From contig CAMAVV010000078.1 of NCBI GenBank assembly GCA_945861815.1, positions 1 to 7,513 of the forward strand: DNA of 7,513 bases, in the 5' to 3' direction. The notes beneath the pieces were generated by a model. It saw only the letters and a list, made by a program, of their open reading frames with translations. It was not told the DNA's origin and did not search any database. Of this stretch, positions 5,182 to 7,513 are shown one piece after another (the stretch's first letter is position 1; every line of letters starts with the position of its first letter). This DNA is from Thermoflexus hugenholtzii JAD2 (GTDB taxonomy: Bacteria > Chloroflexota > Dehalococcoidia > SHYB01). The position numbers and the translations under genes were made by a program.

Positions 5182-5982
5182 ATGGAATATATCTTTCAAG
5201 TGGGCAACTTCGGCTTGCGATGGTACAGCTTCCTGGTGGCGGCGGGCCTGGCCCTGGGCACTGTTGTCGCCTACTACGAGGCGAAGCGGCGCGGCGAGAA
5301 GACAGAAGAGGTCTTCAATGCGCTGCTGATAGCCGTCCCCTTTGCCATCATCGGGGCGCGGATATACCACGTCATCCACGAGTGGAGCTTTTACAGCGAT
5401 CATCCCTCGCGCATCATCCGCATCGACGAGGGAGGCATCGGCATCTATGGCGCGATCCTCGGCAGCGTTATCGCGATGCTTATCTTCACAAAGGTTCGCA
5501 AGCTGCCGATGTGGCGCTGGATGGATATCGGCGCGCCGGGGCTTCTCGCGGGGCAGGCCCTGGCACGGTGGGGGAACTACTTCAACGAAGAGCTATACGG
5601 CAAGCCGACGGACGCGGCCTGGGCCATCAATATCCCGCTGGAGAAAAGGATCGACGGCTATGAGGGGTTCACGAGTTTCCATCCCCTCTTTCTCTACGAG
5701 TCGCTGCTGAACCTTATCGGCCTTGGCATCTTCTATTACATAAGCCGCACATATGCGAAAAAGTTCAAAGAGGGCGATTTCGCACTGATGTATGGCGTGT
5801 GGTATGGCGCAGTCCGCCTTGGGCTGGAGAACTTTCGGATCGGGAACTGGAGGGTGGCAGGCGACGTGCCCACAGCGACGATCATCTCGATCTTGGCGAT
5901 CGTGCTGTGCGGCGGCGGTCTCATCTATCGCCACTCGCGAAAGCCGGGAAGCGACGCTGCGCCGAACCCTGCGCAGCCCTAG
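5182..5982 (+). CDS. lgt: Lgt, prolipoprotein diacylglyceryl transferase
   Basis: This integral membrane enzyme moves diacylglycerol from phosphatidylglycerol to the lipobox cysteine of prolipoproteins, the first step of lipoprotein maturation. From ATG 5182 it has 266 residues, a normal length, and begins like family members (short apolar start, then a LRWYSF motif at 12-17). The frame is open upstream to a TTG at 5035, but that lies before the promoter and adds 49 residues foreign to the family, so I reject it. Hallmarks are EGGIGIYGAILG (83-94), the family signature RWGNYFNEELYG (129-140) with its key Arg129, HPLFLYES (167-174) and YGAVRLGLENFR (208-219) with Arg212. About seven membrane helices are expected. 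The position matching E. coli His103 appears to be Tyr89; that His is not universal. The start lacks a clear Shine-Dalgarno. trxB follows after 40 nt, probably in the same transcript. Confidence 0.95.
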   Translation: MEYIFQVGNFGLRWYSFLVAAGLALGTVVAYYEAKRRGEKTEEVFNALLIAVPFAIIGARIYHVIHEWSFYSDHPSRIIRIDEGGIGIYGAILGSVIAMLIFTKVRKLPMWRWMDIGAPGLLAGQALARWGNYFNEELYGKPTDAAWAINIPLEKRIDGYEGFTSFHPLFLYESLLNLIGLGIFYYISRTYAKKFKEGDFALMYGVWYGAVRLGLENFRIGNWRVAGDVPTATIISILAIVLCGGGLIYRHSRKPGSDAAPNPAQP

Positions 5983-6022
5983 CGCATCTAATTTCTACGA
6001 TAGATAGCGACCGGAGGAAGAC

Positions 6023-6964
6023 GTGGCTCAGCAATATGACGTGGTGATCATCGGCGGGGGCTTCTGCGGGCTCAGCGCCGCGATCTACACGACGCGCTCA
6101 CAGATGAAGACCTTGGTAATGGAACGGGCGGTCATGGGCGGGCAGATCATCAATACCGACGCCATCGAGAATTATCCCGGAATCTCCAAGCTAATCACGG
6201 GCGTGGACCTGATCACAGAGGCGGAGGCGCAGGCCACTAAGTTCGGCGCAGAGTACGCCTTTGGCGAAGTGCGCCGTATCGCCTTGAAGGGCGGACCCCC
6301 GTTCAAGCTGTGGACGGACGACGAGGAGTATCACGCGAAGGCCGTCATCATCGCCACCGGCGGCGAGCATAAGAAGCTGGGCGTTCCAGGCGAGGATGAG
6401 TTTGGCGCGAAAGGCGTCTCCTATTGTGCCACGTGCGACGGCAATTTCTTCACGAATATGGATGTGACGGTGGTCGGCGGCGGCGACTCAGCAGTGCAAG
6501 AGGGGCTCTACCTCACGCGGATGTGCAAATCGGTGACGGTGGTGCACCGCCGGGATAAGCTGCGGGCGAGCATGATTCAACAAGAGCGAGCCTTTGCGAA
6601 TCCCAAGATGAAGTTCGTCTGGGATTCCACTGTGGAAAAGGTAGGCGGCAACGGCCAGGTGCAGAGTGTCGCGCTGAAGAATCTCAAGACCGGGAAGCAG
6701 ACGGAGATGCCAACGCAGGGCGTTTTCGTGTACATCGGCTTTACGCCGCTGACCGAGGTCTTCAAGCCTGAGATCGAGATGGACGACGGCGCGCACATCA
6801 AAGTGGACATCATGATGCAGACGAATGTGCCGGGTGTCTTTGCGGCGGGGGACTGCCGGTGGAAGTCTACGAAGCAGCTGGCGAACTCGGCAGGCGACGG
6901 CGTGACGGCAGCCATCGCGGCATACGAGTTCATCACGACGGGGACGGTCGCGGGGCATAAATAG
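6023..6964 (+). CDS. trxB: TrxB, NADPH thioredoxin-disulfide reductase
   Basis: This is a 313-residue low-molecular-weight flavoprotein that passes electrons from NADPH through FAD to thioredoxin in the cytoplasm. The order of parts is typical: FAD-binding GGGFCG (11-16), the ATG motif (111-113), the redox disulfide CATC (Cys135, Cys138) followed by DG, NADPH-binding GGGDSA (152-157) with HRRDKLR (175-181), whose Arg pair favours NADPH, and a C-terminal FAD-binding AAGD (274-277). The GTG start is set by GGAGG (6013-6017) at suitable spacing and by homology (MAQQYDVVIIGGG). Length is normal with no break. Slightly unusual are the extra Cys15 within the dinucleotide motif and Cys278 right after the GD, where other residues are commoner. 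It follows lgt by 40 nt with no visible terminator, suggesting co-transcription. A ferredoxin- or F420-dependent relative is less likely given the HRR motif. Confidence 0.94.
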   Translation: MAQQYDVVIIGGGFCGLSAAIYTTRSQMKTLVMERAVMGGQIINTDAIENYPGISKLITGVDLITEAEAQATKFGAEYAFGEVRRIALKGGPPFKLWTDDEEYHAKAVIIATGGEHKKLGVPGEDEFGAKGVSYCATCDGNFFTNMDVTVVGGGDSAVQEGLYLTRMCKSVTVVHRRDKLRASMIQQERAFANPKMKFVWDSTVEKVGGNGQVQSVALKNLKTGKQTEMPTQGVFVYIGFTPLTEVFKPEIEMDDGAHIKVDIMMQTNVPGVFAAGDCRWKSTKQLANSAGDGVTAAIAAYEFITTGTVAGHK

Positions 6965-6976
6965 GGCGGATTTTGT

Positions 6977-7004
6977 TAGGAGGGCGTGTGCCCCGCGCCC
7001 CCTA
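6977..7004. other. Hairpin between convergent trxB and dedA ends
   Basis: TAGG-GGGCG (6977-6986, with A6981 bulged) pairs with CGCCC-CCTA (6996-7004) around a 9-nt loop, and takes in the dedA stop codon. Neither strand has a T-run after the stem, so it is at most a weak or factor-assisted terminator. Confidence 0.35.
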
Positions 7005-7513
7005 CGATTCTTCGGGCCGCCAGGCGCGCTTCCAGTGACGCCAGACGTACCAGACCACCAGCGCAACGATGAAGATGATGATTGGTATATCGAATGGGCG
7101 CATGGCGTTGCGCAGGTCTTCCCAGTGCTCGCCGAGCTTATAGCCGCCGTAGGCCAGCCCCAAGCTGAAGGGGTATGCGCCTAGGAAGGTGAAGAGCGAG
7201 AACTTCATCAGGTTCATGCGGGAGATGCCCGCCGGCAAACTGATGAAGGTGCGCACTACCGGCAGGAGGCGCGAGAAGAAGGCGACGCGCTCCCCGTACT
7301 TGGTGAACCAGCGATCGACGAGGTCGAGCTCGTGGCGGGAGATGAGCAGGTACTTGCCGTAGCGATTCAGCAACGGCCTCCCGCCTTTCGCGCCAACGTA
7401 ATAGGCTACTAGGGAGCCAAGCAGATTTCCTAAAGCTCCCAGGAGAGCCAGCAGAAAGACCCACACGATGCCGTGTCCTTTGTCTGACCCGAGGAACCAG
7501 CCTGCCAGGGGCA
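7002..7513 (-). CDS. DedA-family membrane protein (5' partial)
   Basis: The gene runs off the right edge. The frame continues upstream of a GTG at 7466 to the window end, where it reads PLAGWF, matching the conserved PLAGFL-type region near the DedA N-terminus, so the true start lies outside. About 170 residues are visible. The core motif FFSRLLPVVRTFISLPAG, followed by a Met and an aromatic/Gly-rich stretch, is the DedA (SNARE-associated/VTT) signature with its paired arginines. Four or so membrane segments are visible, with a Trp/Arg-rich tail ending in EES. DedA proteins are inner-membrane transporters; some members recycle undecaprenyl phosphate and others move phospholipids, and the subtype cannot be told here. 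It converges on trxB with only 37 nt between stop codons. Confidence 0.9.
   Translation of the reverse strand, partial: PLAGWFLGSDKGHGIVWVFLLALLGALGNLLGSLVAYYVGAKGGRPLLNRYGKYLLISRHELDLVDRWFTKYGERVAFFSRLLPVVRTFISLPAGISRMNLMKFSLFTFLGAYPFSLGLAYGGYKLGEHWEDLRNAMRPFDIPIIIFIVALVVWYVWRHWKRAWRPEES

Noticed and set aside
6488..7066. 192-residue antisense frame across trxB and the trxB-dedA junction
   Set aside because: It covers the conserved part of trxB and the end of dedA, both of which are well supported, and has no features of its own.
1..7513. CRISPR array, prophage, insertion sequence with transposase, or toxin-antitoxin pair
   Set aside because: No regularly spaced repeats, transposase or phage proteins, or small toxin-antitoxin gene pairs are visible; all sizeable genes have clear family assignments.

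Overview
The window is bacterial, GC-rich and densely coded. It carries type IV pilus genes, a block of three small SRPBCC-fold genes, and envelope/redox housekeeping genes. There is no rRNA or strong taxonomic marker. The gene content, protein style and roughly 55-60% GC (by eye) would fit a Chloroflexota (Dehalococcoidia-like) or similar environmental bacterium, but this is a low-confidence guess. No phage, transposase, CRISPR array or tRNA was seen.

Region 1 (1-2338, + strand) is the end of a type IV pilus assembly operon. It begins with a 5'-truncated gene in which a PilM-like actin-fold domain is fused to a complete PilN-like membrane protein. Two almost identical type IV prepilin genes follow. 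A GC-rich fold-back sequence of about 98 nt lies between the pilins, and an 86-nt inverted-repeat element lies after the second. A 38-bp perfect palindrome then acts as a terminator for transcription arriving from both sides.

Region 2 (2359-4945, - strand) holds, in transcription order, three tandem SRPBCC/polyketide-cyclase-like paralogues and then pilT, the pilus retraction ATPase. PilT thus converges on the pilins. The three SRPBCC genes are spaced 27 and 59 nt apart and lie 80 nt upstream of pilT.

Region 3 (4946-5181) is a divergent control region. Two mirror-image TGGTATACT boxes (extended -10 promoters) face away from each other. One drives the SRPBCC block. The other drives lgt through a leader of about 105 nt that contains a possible 25-codon upstream ORF ending 2 nt before the lgt start.

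Region 4 (5182-7513) contains lgt (prolipoprotein diacylglyceryl transferase) followed by trxB (thioredoxin reductase), both on +, and then a convergent DedA-family membrane protein gene on - that runs off the right edge.

Together, the left half builds and retracts a pilus: PilM-PilN is the inner-membrane platform, the pilins are the fibre and PilT powers depolymerisation. The right half supports envelope biogenesis (lipoprotein lipidation, lipid-carrier transport) and thiol redox balance. No wholly new system is proven here. The most unusual points are the PilM-PilN fusion, the duplicated pilins with patchy divergence, the structured sequences around them, and the SRPBCC trio next to pilT.
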